From Azospirillum oryzae (GTDB taxonomy: Bacteria > Pseudomonadota > Alphaproteobacteria > Azospirillales > Azospirillaceae): DNA of 64,000 nt. The DNA lies in assembly GCF_900177515.1 (NCBI RefSeq), contig NZ_FXAK01000009.1, positions 620,001-684,000 of the forward strand, read 5' to 3'. Shown here in pieces: positions 35,961 through 45,144 of this stretch; position 1 is the first letter of the stretch, and each line of letters begins with the position of its first letter. The position numbers and the translations under genes were made by a program. A model generated the notes under the pieces. The model was not told where the DNA came from and ran no database searches. It saw only the letters and a list, made by a program, of their open reading frames with translations.

Positions 35961-37094
35961 TCAAACGTCATGCGGAAGGAGGACCTGCCGGAACATCTCC
36001 CCTTTCTCGAGACGATCGAGGGCGAGATTCATCGCGTCGAAGCCCATCGTCGTGCTTCTCAGCCGATCGACGGGCATCTTGCCCCTCCGGTAGAAGTCGA
36101 TGTAGCGCGGGATTTCATGCTGAGGCATGCCGCTGCCCAGAACAGAGCCCTTTAGGACCTTTTCGCCGGTGACCAGCTTGTTGTGCGGATACTGATAAAG
36201 CGCGTTCGCCGCGCCGACGCCCACGCAGATCACCGTGCCGCCGCGACGGGTGATGGCTTCGGCGGTCAGCACAGCCTTGGCGTTCCCGGACACCTCGAAC
36301 ACGGCGTCGACTCCGCCATGGGTCAGGTCCAGGACAGCTTCGACCAGACCGGCATCCATAGCCTGATGGGTGCGCGTGCAACCGAGTTCCATGGCCAAGG
36401 GGAATTTATCGGCATTGAGATCGATGCCGATGATCTCGTTCGCCCCCGCGATCCTGGCGGCCATGACCGAATTCAACCCGACCCCGCCCAGCCCGATTAC
36501 CGCGACATTCTGACCGGCGCGCAGGTTGGCGGCGTTGAAGACGGCGCCAGCGCCGGTGATCACCGCGCAGCCGAAAATGGCCGCGACATCCAGCGGGACG
36601 GCGGGGTCGATCACGATCAGGGAGCCGGCCATGGTCACAGCGTACTGGGCGAAGGACGACACGCCGCTGTAATGGTAGACGGGGCGCCCCTGGGCGCTCA
36701 GCCGTCGGTTGCCGTTCGCGAGGCTCCCGCTGGCCCGGCCGATCTCGACGTTGTCGCAAAGCACCGGCCGCGCCTCGTCGCAATGCGGGCAGTGACCGCA
36801 ACCCGACGCCACCGTCATCACCACATGATCGCCGGGCCTGATGTGCTGGACGCCGGCGCCGACCTCGCGGACGATCCCCGCCCCTTCATGGCCGCCGACG
36901 GCCGGAAGCGGGCGGCTGGACAGCCCCATCACCGTGGAAAGATCCGAATGGCAGAGGCCCGCAGCCCGGACCTCGACCAGCACCTCGCCCTCTCCCGGCC
37001 CTTCCAGTTCGATCTCCTCGATCCGGAAGGGGGTGCTTGCGGCAAAAGGTTGAGGCAGGCCGAGTTCGTAAAGCACGGCCGCAGTCATTCTCAT
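35961..37094 (-). CDS. Zinc-dependent alcohol dehydrogenase (MDR family)
   Basis: A 377-residue medium-chain dehydrogenase. Catalytic zinc ligands are visible in GLCHSDLS (Cys) and VGGHEGAGIV (His-Glu); the structural zinc site is C-x2-C-x2-C-x7-C in CGHCPHCDEARPVLC. The NAD motif is GLGGVG near 200. It resembles class III-like alcohol dehydrogenases. The ATG at 37094 has GGAGG ahead. It lies 61 bases after the CoA-hydrolase/transferase gene and probably oxidises an alcohol to an aldehyde in the same unit. Confidence 0.94.
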   Translation of the reverse strand: MRMTAAVLYELGLPQPFAASTPFRIEEIELEGPGEGEVLVEVRAAGLCHSDLSTVMGLSSRPLPAVGGHEGAGIVREVGAGVQHIRPGDHVVMTVASGCGHCPHCDEARPVLCDNVEIGRASGSLANGNRRLSAQGRPVYHYSGVSSFAQYAVTMAGSLIVIDPAVPLDVAAIFGCAVITGAGAVFNAANLRAGQNVAVIGLGGVGLNSVMAARIAGANEIIGIDLNADKFPLAMELGCTRTHQAMDAGLVEAVLDLTHGGVDAVFEVSGNAKAVLTAEAITRRGGTVICVGVGAANALYQYPHNKLVTGEKVLKGSVLGSGMPQHEIPRYIDFYRRGKMPVDRLRSTTMGFDAMNLALDRLEKGEMFRQVLLPHDV

Positions 37095-37155
37095 CGCTTG
37101 TCCTCCTGTCCCTGTATAGCCGCCCGGGCAACCGTCAGACGCTCGGCACCCGGCA

Positions 37156-38415
37156 TCACGCGAGGCCGGCGTTGCGGATGTTCCGCCAGCTTTCGGCCAA
37201 AGCGGACCGTTCGGTCGGATCGGCGATCGCGATCAAAGCCTCGGCCCGCTCGTCGATCGACAGGTCCCGGACATGGGCGATGCCGTTCTCGGTCACGATG
37301 GCGTCAACGTCGTAGCGGGGCGCCGTGACCAGGCGCGGCTCGCAGATGCGCGGCACGATGCCTCCCCCACCCTTCCGGCCGCGCTCAGCGCGCAGAGCGA
37401 TGATCGACATCCCGCTCCGGCTGGCACGGGCGCCGCGCAGGAATTCGGGAAGCCCTCCGGGGCTGGCCAGCATGCGACCGTCGCCTCCCTCCGAGTTGAT
37501 CTGTCCAAAGAGGTCGACCTGAATCGCCGCGTTGATGGCGAAGAACCGCGGATTTGCGGCGATCACCGCCTGGGAATGGGTGTAGGACGTCGAACAAAAG
37601 GCAAAACGCGCACTCTCGTGAATATGATCGTAGAGCGCGCGCGACCCCATGGCGACGCCCGACAGGATCGGCGCGTCCCTGTCCAACGCGCCGGCCTGTT
37701 CCAAGAACAGGATGCTGTCATCGACCAGCCCCGAATGGACGCGCAGGCCACGATGCCCGGCCAAGGCCGTGGCCACCGCCTGCGGCACCCGCCCGATGCC
37801 CATCTGCAGCGTCGCGCCATTTGGGATCATGCCGGCCAGGACCCGCGCGATCGTATCACTGACCGGATCACCGCCATCGGGCTTCTGCGGAATTTCCAGC
37901 AGGGGGCGGTCATAGTCGAACACGGCCGCGAACCGGTCGAGCTCGATGCCCGGCTCACCCAGGGTCCTCGGCATGTTCGGGTTGATTACGCCGATCAGCC
38001 GCGGCACATGCTGGTAGAAATCGGGCAGGAAATCGGCCTGGCTGCCGAAGCTGCACCGGCCCTCTTCATCCGGCGGCGACACCATCACGATGGCGGTATC
38101 GAACCGTCCGGGCGCCCCCATCCAGGCGGACATCTGCGTGTAGGTCCAGGGGCAGAAATCCACCCGGCCGGCCGCCAAATCCCGACGCAGATCGCGATTG
38201 AGGAAATAGGTCCGGCAGCGCCGCCCTAGCCCTTCGTCCGCGTAGGATTGCGTGTTCAGGATCGGGCTGAATATCCCCGTGACAGTGGCGCCTGCGGAGG
38301 CCTCCCCCAGCATGCCGGGCAGTTCGGCGATCTCGGCCGAGCACCCGGATACATATATTTCGCGGGCCCCTCCCAGAACAGCGCCCAGGCTTTGCGCATT
38401 AAGTTCATGCATCAT
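37156..38415 (-). CDS. Acetyl-CoA hydrolase/transferase-family protein
   Basis: A 419-residue member of the family containing 4-hydroxybutyrate CoA-transferase and acetyl-CoA hydrolase. Family blocks include TGIFSPILNTQSYADEG near 46, VSPPDEEGRCSFG near 112, NGATLQMGIGRVPQAV near 199, and the C-terminal VTENGIAHVRDLSIDERAEALI. The stretch where AbfT-type transferases carry the active-site glutamate (H-T-E-M) reads H-S-G-L here (residues 227-230). If my alignment is right, the classical covalent mechanism would be lost. It heads the unit with ADH and SDR. Confidence 0.88.
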   Translation of the reverse strand: MMHELNAQSLGAVLGGAREIYVSGCSAEIAELPGMLGEASAGATVTGIFSPILNTQSYADEGLGRRCRTYFLNRDLRRDLAAGRVDFCPWTYTQMSAWMGAPGRFDTAIVMVSPPDEEGRCSFGSQADFLPDFYQHVPRLIGVINPNMPRTLGEPGIELDRFAAVFDYDRPLLEIPQKPDGGDPVSDTIARVLAGMIPNGATLQMGIGRVPQAVATALAGHRGLRVHSGLVDDSILFLEQAGALDRDAPILSGVAMGSRALYDHIHESARFAFCSTSYTHSQAVIAANPRFFAINAAIQVDLFGQINSEGGDGRMLASPGGLPEFLRGARASRSGMSIIALRAERGRKGGGGIVPRICEPRLVTAPRYDVDAIVTENGIAHVRDLSIDERAEALIAIADPTERSALAESWRNIRNAGLA

Positions 38416-38511
38416 CTTTGTCTGTTCGATGTTTGAGTCACCCTGCCAAGTCGGCAGACGGCGTCCGCGTGAAGAGTCCTTCCGCCGGGCACGAAGCTGA
38501 CCCGAGCTTAT

Positions 38512-38520
38512 GGACTGACC
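38512..38520. promoter_or_regulatory. FadR/GntR-type operator candidate (CoA-hydrolase operon)
   Basis: TTATGGACTGACCATTTC: right half perfect, one mismatch left. 97 bases upstream of the 37156-38415 gene. Confidence 0.5.
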
Positions 38521-38577
38521 ATTTCTATTGTGCCCATGTCCGCGTGTAAAGCAAACACCAAAGCAAAACCGGCTTAT

Positions 38578-38604
38578 GCCCCTCTCCCGAAGCGGGAGAG
38601 GGGC
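38578..38604 (-). terminator. Hairpin after second LivK gene
   Basis: GCCCCTCTCCCG and CGGGAGAGGGGC pair perfectly around AAG, 16 bases after the stop. No T-run. Related to the hairpin at 35056. Confidence 0.55.
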
Positions 38605-38619
38605 GTGAAACCGAGGCGT

Positions 38620-39771
38620 TTACTTGGCCAAGCCCACCGCGACCGGCTCGCCATTCCGGATGTTTCCGATGTAATCCACCGTCAGGAACTGGGCGTCGAT
38701 GCCCATGGTCTCCTTCCCGCCGAAGGTGATCGGTTCACCCTGCAATGACGTCATTGGCAGCGCCTTGGGGAGGGCGGCGCGCACCTTCCGGGCGTCATCC
38801 GGCGCGCCGGAGATCTCCACCGCTCGCAGCAGTATCTTCGTTGCGTCATAATAGGGCACGATCAGTTCGTTCGGCGTCTGGCCGATCTTGGCGCGGAACT
38901 TCTGCGCGAGCGCCTGGAAATTCTTGTTCGCGGGATCGGCGTAGAGCATGTTGACCATGCCCTCAGCCGCCTGGGCGCCCGCCGCAGCGATGACTTCACG
39001 CGGCCCAGAGCCACCGAGCGCGCTAACGGCGTTCTTATATCCCAGTTCCCGCGCCTGCCGCAGGATCAGACCGGCGGTTGCCGGCGACGACGGGCCGAAG
39101 TCGATCAGGTCCGGCTTCTGCGCCACGACGCGCGTCAGCAGAGGCTGGAAATCCTTCTGCGCGCGGTCGTAGAGTTCCTGCCCGATGACCTTGTATCCCG
39201 CATCGGCAAAGGCCTTCGTGCTGAGCTTGGTGAAATCCCATCCCGTTTCATCATTTGGATAAACCAGGATCACCTTGTCGCCCTGCAGGTTTCCCTTCAT
39301 CCACTTGATCACCGGCGGGACATAGTCACGTGGCGTGCTGTACAGTTCGATGATGTTATTGGTATTTTTGTCGATTATCTTGTTGGATGTCGCTGATGTC
39401 AAGATCAGGACATTGTCGGATTCGACCTGTCCCTTGATCGCCATCATCGAGGCCGACGCCATGGTGAAGATGTACTTCGCGCCATCCTCGTTCACCAGCC
39501 GGTTGTAGGCCGCAATGGCTTCGGCAGCCTTGTACTGATCGTCGTAGACGATCACCTCCACCTTGCGCTTGACCCCGTTGATCGTGATGCCGCCAGCTTC
39601 GTTCGCCTCTTCAACGGCGATCTTGACACCTTCGGCGCCGGCAACGCCCCAGGTCGCGCCGGCACCGGTCATGATGCCGATGACGCCGATCTTGACGGTC
39701 TGCGCAGAGGCCGGCAGTGAGGCCGCAAGCGAACAGAACGCAACGGCGGCAACCGCAAAAAGTCTTTTCAT
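38620..39771 (-). CDS. Branched-chain-type ABC substrate-binding protein, orphan
   Basis: A 383-residue periplasmic HAAT receptor. The signal peptide ends near ASAQTVKIG; the family region IGVIGIMTGAGATWG and VYDDQYKAAEAIAAYNRLV follow. The ATG at 39771 has GGAGG ten bases upstream. It has no permease or ATPase next to it and stands alone between its own promoter (two tandem operator-like sites) and a hairpin. It probably feeds the LivHMGF channel at 19711-22952. It is more distant from the livK at 23034 than is the third receptor at 58216. Confidence 0.93.
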   Translation of the reverse strand: MKRLFAVAAVAFCSLAASLPASAQTVKIGVIGIMTGAGATWGVAGAEGVKIAVEEANEAGGITINGVKRKVEVIVYDDQYKAAEAIAAYNRLVNEDGAKYIFTMASASMMAIKGQVESDNVLILTSATSNKIIDKNTNNIIELYSTPRDYVPPVIKWMKGNLQGDKVILVYPNDETGWDFTKLSTKAFADAGYKVIGQELYDRAQKDFQPLLTRVVAQKPDLIDFGPSSPATAGLILRQARELGYKNAVSALGGSGPREVIAAAGAQAAEGMVNMLYADPANKNFQALAQKFRAKIGQTPNELIVPYYDATKILLRAVEISGAPDDARKVRAALPKALPMTSLQGEPITFGGKETMGIDAQFLTVDYIGNIRNGEPVAVGLAK

Positions 39772-39816
39772 TTGGCCTTTTCCTCCCAACCCTGCCGTCG
39801 ACTGCGGCAATTTAAA

Positions 39817-39825
39817 GGTCCTACC
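39817..39825. promoter_or_regulatory. FadR/GntR-type operator candidate (second LivK, proximal)
   Basis: TTTAAAGGTCCTACCTTATT: one mismatch (TACC for GACC). First of two tandem sites, 46 bases upstream of the start codon. Confidence 0.5.
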
Positions 39826-39834
39826 TTATTTAAA

Positions 39835-39843
39835 GGTCATACC
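39835..39843. promoter_or_regulatory. FadR/GntR-type operator candidate (second LivK, distal)
   Basis: TTTAAAGGTCATACCTTAAT, almost a copy of the site at 39817. The centres are 18 bases apart. Confidence 0.5.
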
Positions 39844-39933
39844 TTAATCCGCCGCTTATCGCAAGATCCGGAGTGCCCATTCGTCAGCATAGCGAAGCTT
39901 TTCCAGACGGGCATCCCCGGACGGACAACCAGC

Positions 39934-41160
39934 TCACCCTTCCGAACTGACCCCGTTTTCGCTGTCTCCCGCCGGTTCGGTGGTCGGCAGGTTCGGCACG
40001 GCGAGCAACGTCACAGCCGTCCCGAACACCGACAGAACCGCCGTGAAGGCGACGACCAGTTCCCACCCTCCGAACGTGTAAAGCATTCCCGTGAAATAGC
40101 CCCCGACGCTGGCGCCCAGATAGAAGAAAAACATGTAGAGAGACGACGCATAGGTCTTGCTGACCGATGTCAACCGTCCGAGGGTCGCGCTGGCCGAGCT
40201 GTGCCCGGCGAAAGCGCCCATGGCGATCGTCGTGATTGCGATGAAAAGCTGCGGCAGGGAGTGCGTAAGGCTGAGCAGGGCACCCGCCAGGATCATCGCA
40301 AACGAGAAGCACAGCATTGTCCGCGGGCCCAACCGGTCGAAGAGGTAGCCCAGCAGCGGAACGGCGACGATGCCGCAGGCCATCGGCAGGAAGCCGAAGG
40401 TCAAGCTGGACTGGGAAAGCCCAAATTTTGGCGAGGACAACAGATACGAGAGGTAATTGAAGATGCCGATGAAGGCGCCCATCTGCAGGAAGCACAGGAC
40501 ATAGATGCTGGCCGCCTCGCGCGTGACGAGCGTTGTCTTCAAGGCGCCAAGGTCGATGGCCAACCCATTGGCCGGACGCGCCGAGGGAGTGCGGCTTGCC
40601 GGAAACCGGAACCACAGCACGACGCCGACGCCGAAGGCGACGAGGCTCACCGAGCCCAGCGCCAGTTCGTAGCCGTGAGTCCCCGCGAAGACGCCGGCGG
40701 CCAGACGCCCGATCAAGCCGCCCGAACCCGTGCCCGCGATGTAGCAGGACATCGCCCGCCCCATGCGCTCGGCGCGGATTTCGCCGGTGACCAATCCCAT
40801 GACCGACGCCGGCACCAGACCGACCAGGATCCCCATCAGCCCACGCGCCACGACAAGAAGCAACCACACCGGCGACAAGACGGCGACCATGTTGATCAGC
40901 GCGGCGGCCATGATCGCAAGGGGGACGATCCGTCCCAGCGCCGCCATGCCGCCGATGTAGAGCATGAGGATCGACGACACGGACAGAAAGAAGGTCGGCA
41001 GCGAGATGACGAGAGCGCTCACATGCGGCGCGACGGCGAACTTCGCCGACAGCAGATTGAGAATGGGCTGCGGCGAATAAAGCAGCGCGAAGGCGACGAA
41101 ACCGGCCGCGAACGCAGCGGCGAAGATCGAGCCCTCCCTGGATTTCAGCGCGTCGAACAC
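39934..41160 (-). CDS. MFS transporter (YnfM-like)
   Basis: A 408-residue inner-membrane carrier with about twelve hydrophobic helices. The loop after helix 2 and the VVARGLMGILVGLVPASVMG segment near 105 match drug/metabolite MFS members of the YnfM type. The start is a GTG at 41160 with only a weak ribosome site. It precedes the end of an operon with acyl-CoA dehydrogenase and CoA-transferase (190-base gap), so it may import or export a pathway acid. Direction of transport is unknown. Confidence 0.88.
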   Translation of the reverse strand: MFDALKSREGSIFAAAFAAGFVAFALLYSPQPILNLLSAKFAVAPHVSALVISLPTFFLSVSSILMLYIGGMAALGRIVPLAIMAAALINMVAVLSPVWLLLVVARGLMGILVGLVPASVMGLVTGEIRAERMGRAMSCYIAGTGSGGLIGRLAAGVFAGTHGYELALGSVSLVAFGVGVVLWFRFPASRTPSARPANGLAIDLGALKTTLVTREAASIYVLCFLQMGAFIGIFNYLSYLLSSPKFGLSQSSLTFGFLPMACGIVAVPLLGYLFDRLGPRTMLCFSFAMILAGALLSLTHSLPQLFIAITTIAMGAFAGHSSASATLGRLTSVSKTYASSLYMFFFYLGASVGGYFTGMLYTFGGWELVVAFTAVLSVFGTAVTLLAVPNLPTTEPAGDSENGVSSEG

Positions 41161-41350
41161 GGGAATTCAGGCCTCATCCGCGGCGTGTTCCCGCACCGCC
41201 GGAGGCGGAGCGGGATTCGGGAGTTCTAAAGATTTTCAAAACCTTTGAACCGCGAAAATTCCGCCGGTACGGATCGTCTTCGATCGCCCCGACGGAGAAC
41301 GCCGTCACCCCGGCGCAACGGCCGATGCCGCCGCGCCGAACCTCAACCGA

Positions 41351-42517
41351 TCAGTAGCTCTTCTTCTGCCCGAGAACCTTCTCGGCGACGTAGGACAGGA
41401 TGAGCTGTTCGGTGACCGGAGCGATGCGGAACACCAGCACTTCGCGGAACAGCCGTTCGACGTGGTATTCCTTGGCATAGCCAAGGCCGCCGTGAGTCAG
41501 GACCGCCGTTTCGCACGCCTTGTAGGCCGCCCGCGCACCCAGGAACTTCGCCGCGTTGGCTTCGGCGCCGCAATGCTTGTCGGCGTCGTAGAGCCAAGCT
41601 GCCTTCATCACCATATTCAGCGCAGCTTCGAGTTCGATCCAGTTCTCGGCCAGCGGGTGCTGGATGCCCTGGTTTTGGCCGATCGGGCGGCCGAAGACCA
41701 CCCGCTCCTGCGCATAGCGCGAGGCCCGCTGCAGCGCGTCCTGCCCGACGCCAATCGCCTCGGCCGCGACGAGGATGCGTTCGGGGTTGAGGCTGTGCAG
41801 CAGATAGGAGAAGCCTTTGCCCTCTTCACCGATCCGATGGGAGTCGGGCACAAAGTAATCGTCGATGAAGGTGGCGTTCGAATCCACCGCCGCGCGACCC
41901 ATCTTCGGAATGCGCCGAACCTCGATCTTGGAACGGTCAAGATCAGTGTAGAAGATCGACATGCCGTCGGTCGGCCGCTTGCACTCCTCGATCGGAGTCG
42001 TGCGGGCGAGGATCAGGATCTTCGTCGCGACTTGGCCGGTCGAGGTCCAGAGCTTGCGGCCGTTGATGATGTAGCCGCCATCCACCTTGCGGGCGAAAGT
42101 CTTGATCCGGGTCGTATCGAGGCCGGCATCGGGCTCGGTCACGCCGAAGCAGACCTGATCCTCGCCGCTGACCAGCCGGGGTATCCATTCGGCCTTTTGC
42201 GCCTCGGTCCCAAAGACGACGATCGGGTGCGGGCCGAAGAGATTGATGTGAATGGTCGAAATCGCCGCCGCGCCGCCGCCGTGCTTGGAGACCTCGTTCA
42301 TCATGATGGCGGCTTCGGTCACGCCGAGACCGGCCCCGCCATATTCCTCGGGCATGGTGATGCCGAGCCAGCCAGCCTCGGCCATCGCCTTATGGAATTC
42401 AAAGGGGAATTCCGCCTTTTCTTCCTTCTCGGCCCAGTAATGATCGTCGAAACGCTTCGCGATGGCTCCAACAGCTTCGCGGATCGCGTTCTGCTCTTCG
42501 GTGAATTCGAAATTCAT
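41351..42517 (-). CDS. Acyl-CoA dehydrogenase
   Basis: A 388-residue FAD enzyme that makes the alpha-beta double bond in an acyl-CoA and gives electrons to ETF. Family signatures: VCFGVTEPDAGLDTTRIKTFA near 120, RKLWTSTGQVATKILILA near 148, and HGGLGYAKEYHVERLFRE near 345, which carries the catalytic glutamate in the short-chain position. It lies between the CoA-transferase (42579) and an MFS gene, suggesting activate-then-oxidise order. Its electrons would go to EtfBA at 10084-11773. Confidence 0.95.
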   Translation of the reverse strand: MNFEFTEEQNAIREAVGAIAKRFDDHYWAEKEEKAEFPFEFHKAMAEAGWLGITMPEEYGGAGLGVTEAAIMMNEVSKHGGGAAAISTIHINLFGPHPIVVFGTEAQKAEWIPRLVSGEDQVCFGVTEPDAGLDTTRIKTFARKVDGGYIINGRKLWTSTGQVATKILILARTTPIEECKRPTDGMSIFYTDLDRSKIEVRRIPKMGRAAVDSNATFIDDYFVPDSHRIGEEGKGFSYLLHSLNPERILVAAEAIGVGQDALQRASRYAQERVVFGRPIGQNQGIQHPLAENWIELEAALNMVMKAAWLYDADKHCGAEANAAKFLGARAAYKACETAVLTHGGLGYAKEYHVERLFREVLVFRIAPVTEQLILSYVAEKVLGQKKSY

Positions 42518-42578
42518 GTCCAGTCCTCAAATGCTTGGGACGTTTCCCTGGCTTCTCTTGCGGTGTGGAGGAAAGCGC

Positions 42579-43775
42579 CTATACGGCGCCCTCCCTCTTC
42601 AAAGCAGCGTATTCGTCCGGATCGAGCCCGAGCCAGCCGGAATAAACGGACTCATTGTCCGCCCCCAGGGCCTTGCTCGGCGAAAGCTCGATCGTCTCGG
42701 CATCGCCGAACATCATCGGACCGGTCGGCAGCACGACATTGCCCAGCTCGGGATGGTCGATCCGGCGCAGCGTGCCCCGTTCATGCATGTGCGGATCGTT
42801 CACCACCTCGTCGATCTCGCGAACCGGGGCGCAGGGAATGCGCTTGCCGGTGAGAATCTTCACCAGTTCCTCCTTGGCGAAGCCCGCGGTCCAGCCGTCG
42901 ATCAGAGCATCAAGTTCGTCGATGTGATCAACACGGGCCTGCAGATCCTTGAATTTCGGTTCGTCCAGAAGTTCCAGCCGGCCCATCGCGCCGAGCAGCC
43001 CCTCCCAATGCTTGTCGCTGACGCAGAGCAGTGCCACCCAGCCGTCCGTGCAGCGATAGACGTTGTAGGGCGCCTCCGCCATCCCGCCATGGCGGTTTCC
43101 AGTCCGGGGCGGATTCTGGTTGCCCGAGCCGTAATAGAGGCCGAGCGTGGAGCTGAGGGAGGGATAGACCGACTCCAGCATGGAGACCTCGACCAGCGAG
43201 CCCTTGCCTGTCCGCTCGCGTCCGAACAGCGCCGTCACGACGGCGCCGTAGAGGTGGATGCCGCCGAAGAAGTCGCACAGCGCAGGGCCGGCCTTGACCG
43301 GCGGGCGGTCTGGGAACCCGGTCGAGGCCATGACCCCCGACATTGCCTGGATCGTCAGGTCCATCGCCAGCATGTTGGTATTGGGGCCGAAGGAGCCGTA
43401 GCCTGTCCCGGCGGCGTAGATCAGCCGGGGATTGAGGGCCGACAGCGCCTTGTAACCGACACCCAGCCGGTCCATGGTGCCCGGCGCGAAATTCTCCAGC
43501 AGGATGTCGGCCTTCTCGGCCATCTTCCTCAGAAGCGCGACACCCTGTTCCGTCTTGAGGTTCAGGGTCACGAACTCCTTGTTGGAGTTCAACATCGCGA
43601 AAGGCAGCATGGCGCCGCCGACGGTGCCCCGGCGGCGCATCTTCTCGCCTCCGGGCGGCTCGATCTTGATGACCTTGGCCCCCGCCATGGCCATCAGGAA
43701 CGTGGCATAGGGGCCGTTGTAGATCTGGCCGAGATCGACGACGGTCACGCCGTCCAAGGGACGCTTCATGGTCAT
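42579..43775 (-). CDS. Class III (CaiB/BaiF) CoA-transferase
   Basis: A 398-residue CoA-transferase. Family blocks: LDGVTVVDLGQIYNGPYATFLMA in two parts, VIKIEPPGGEKMRR, then FVTLNLKTEQG and LLENFAPGTMDRLG. I use the ATG at 43775 (MTMKRPLDG); MKRPLDG at 43769 is the alternative, and neither has a strong ribosome site. It is the first gene of the unit with acyl-CoA dehydrogenase and MFS carrier. Its promoter region is shared with the divergent lyase at 44106. Confidence 0.92.
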   Translation of the reverse strand: MTMKRPLDGVTVVDLGQIYNGPYATFLMAMAGAKVIKIEPPGGEKMRRRGTVGGAMLPFAMLNSNKEFVTLNLKTEQGVALLRKMAEKADILLENFAPGTMDRLGVGYKALSALNPRLIYAAGTGYGSFGPNTNMLAMDLTIQAMSGVMASTGFPDRPPVKAGPALCDFFGGIHLYGAVVTALFGRERTGKGSLVEVSMLESVYPSLSSTLGLYYGSGNQNPPRTGNRHGGMAEAPYNVYRCTDGWVALLCVSDKHWEGLLGAMGRLELLDEPKFKDLQARVDHIDELDALIDGWTAGFAKEELVKILTGKRIPCAPVREIDEVVNDPHMHERGTLRRIDHPELGNVVLPTGPMMFGDAETIELSPSKALGADNESVYSGWLGLDPDEYAALKREGAV

Positions 43776-44105
43776 GGCACCCGACACCGGAAATTGTTGG
43801 TTCGATGCATCTGCACAGCTTTCCTCGACAAGGGCATCGCACAGGCTTCTCGGTCCGCGCCCGTCATGGAACGGCCGCACCGCGGGTCTGCCCTCCAAGT
43901 CGGCCTACGCGACATTTGGCCCGACCATTTCTTGCATTTCCCGACCGTCGGTGTAAAGCTGTTTTTGCGGGCTACGGAAACCATTGCCGGGACCACCCTT
44001 CAGGCGACCGTACGCCCCAGCCAAACCAGAGAGCTGCCGTGACGGCATGATTACGCCGCGGCAGCGACCGACCACGACAAATTCAATATCGATGCGGAAA
44101 ACGCC
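43776..44105. other. 330-base divergent promoter region
   Basis: No gene recognised. It lies between a leftward CoA-transferase and a rightward CoA-ester lyase and contains one operator-like site at 43918, so both could be controlled together. Confidence 0.55.
43918..43926. promoter_or_regulatory. FadR/GntR-type operator candidate (divergent promoter)
   Basis: ATTTGGCCCGACCATTTC: right half perfect, one mismatch left. 143 bases from the CoA-transferase start and 180 from the lyase start. Confidence 0.5.
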
Positions 44106-44999
44106 ATGACGAAGCTTGCAAGGTCCTTTCTGTTCGTGCCGGCGGACAGCGAAAAAAAGATCAACAAAGCGCTTCAAAGCGCAGCGGACGCCCTTGTCCT
44201 CGATCTCGAAGATTCGGTTATGCCGACACGGAAGAAACTCGCGCGCGAGGCGCTTGCCGAACTTCTCACGGCCCCCCCCGGGGACTATCGCGGCACGCTG
44301 TGGGTCCGCATCAACCCGTTAACCACGGAGTATGCGCTGGACGATCTCTGCGCCGTGGTGGGACCGTCGCTCGGCGGCATTCTGCTGCCCAAATGCGAAG
44401 GGCCGCGCGACGTGGAGACGGCGTCCAACTTCATCGCCGCGCTTGCCGCGAAGGCCGGGCTGAAAAGCGAGTCCATCGGGATCCTAGCCGTCGCCACCGA
44501 GACCGCCGCCGCGCCCTTCGCGCTGGGCGACTATCACAAGGCGGTGCTGCCGCGCCTGTGGGGCCTCACCTGGGGTGCGGAGGATCTGAGCAGCGCGATC
44601 GGCGCCGCGACGAACAAGTCGCCCAATGGGGAGTGGGCCTTCACCTACAAGATGGTGCGCAGCCAATGCCTGCTGGCAGCGAAGGCCTCCGGGGTCCAAT
44701 GCATCGAGACGCTCTACGTCGATTACAAGGATACTGAAGGGCTGCTCGCAAGCTGCATCGAGGCACGTCGCGAGGGATTCACCGGCCGCTTCGCCATTCA
44801 CCCGGCCCAGGTCGATGGGATCAACGAAGGCTTCATGCCGAGTGCGGGCGAAGTCGAGCATGCCCATCGGATCATCGCCGCGTTCGACGCGGCCGGTGAC
44901 TCGGGGACCGTCGGCCTCGACGGCCAGATGCTCGACATCCCCCACCTCAAGCAGGCCCAAAAGGTGTTGCAGCTTCACGCGGCCTTCGCCACGGCCTGA
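44106..44999 (+). CDS. HpcH/HpaI-family CoA-ester lyase (CitE-like)
   Basis: A 297-residue lyase. Blocks: SFLFVPADSEKKINKAL near 6, LVLDLEDSVMPTRK near 33, ILLPKCEGPRD near 98, VATETAAAPFAL near 128 with the metal-site glutamate, and LTWGAEDLSSAIGA near 152. The C-terminal FAIHPAQVDGINEGFMPS is typical of CitE/malyl-CoA lyase. It shares only the fold-level pattern with the lyase at 14942, so the two are not a recent duplication. Likely cleaves a 3-hydroxyacyl-CoA such as citramalyl- or malyl-CoA; exact substrate unknown. Confidence 0.92.
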   Translation: MTKLARSFLFVPADSEKKINKALQSAADALVLDLEDSVMPTRKKLAREALAELLTAPPGDYRGTLWVRINPLTTEYALDDLCAVVGPSLGGILLPKCEGPRDVETASNFIAALAAKAGLKSESIGILAVATETAAAPFALGDYHKAVLPRLWGLTWGAEDLSSAIGAATNKSPNGEWAFTYKMVRSQCLLAAKASGVQCIETLYVDYKDTEGLLASCIEARREGFTGRFAIHPAQVDGINEGFMPSAGEVEHAHRIIAAFDAAGDSGTVGLDGQMLDIPHLKQAQKVLQLHAAFATA

Positions 45000-45144
45000 T
45001 CCGAGAGGCAGGGCCGGGGATCGTCGCAGTTCTCCGACCCGCATCTCCGGTCCGCTCGGCCACTTCGGCAATAGGCAGGTCCGACGTCCCATAACGGCTT
45101 TAAATGAATTGCTTCTCAAGAAAAGCACGGGGGAAACCGATCAC

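Noticed and set aside
44626..45144. N-terminal extension of the chemoreceptor
   Set aside because: It is a shadow of the CoA-ester lyase in another frame and adds Ser/Arg-rich sequence before the first membrane helix.
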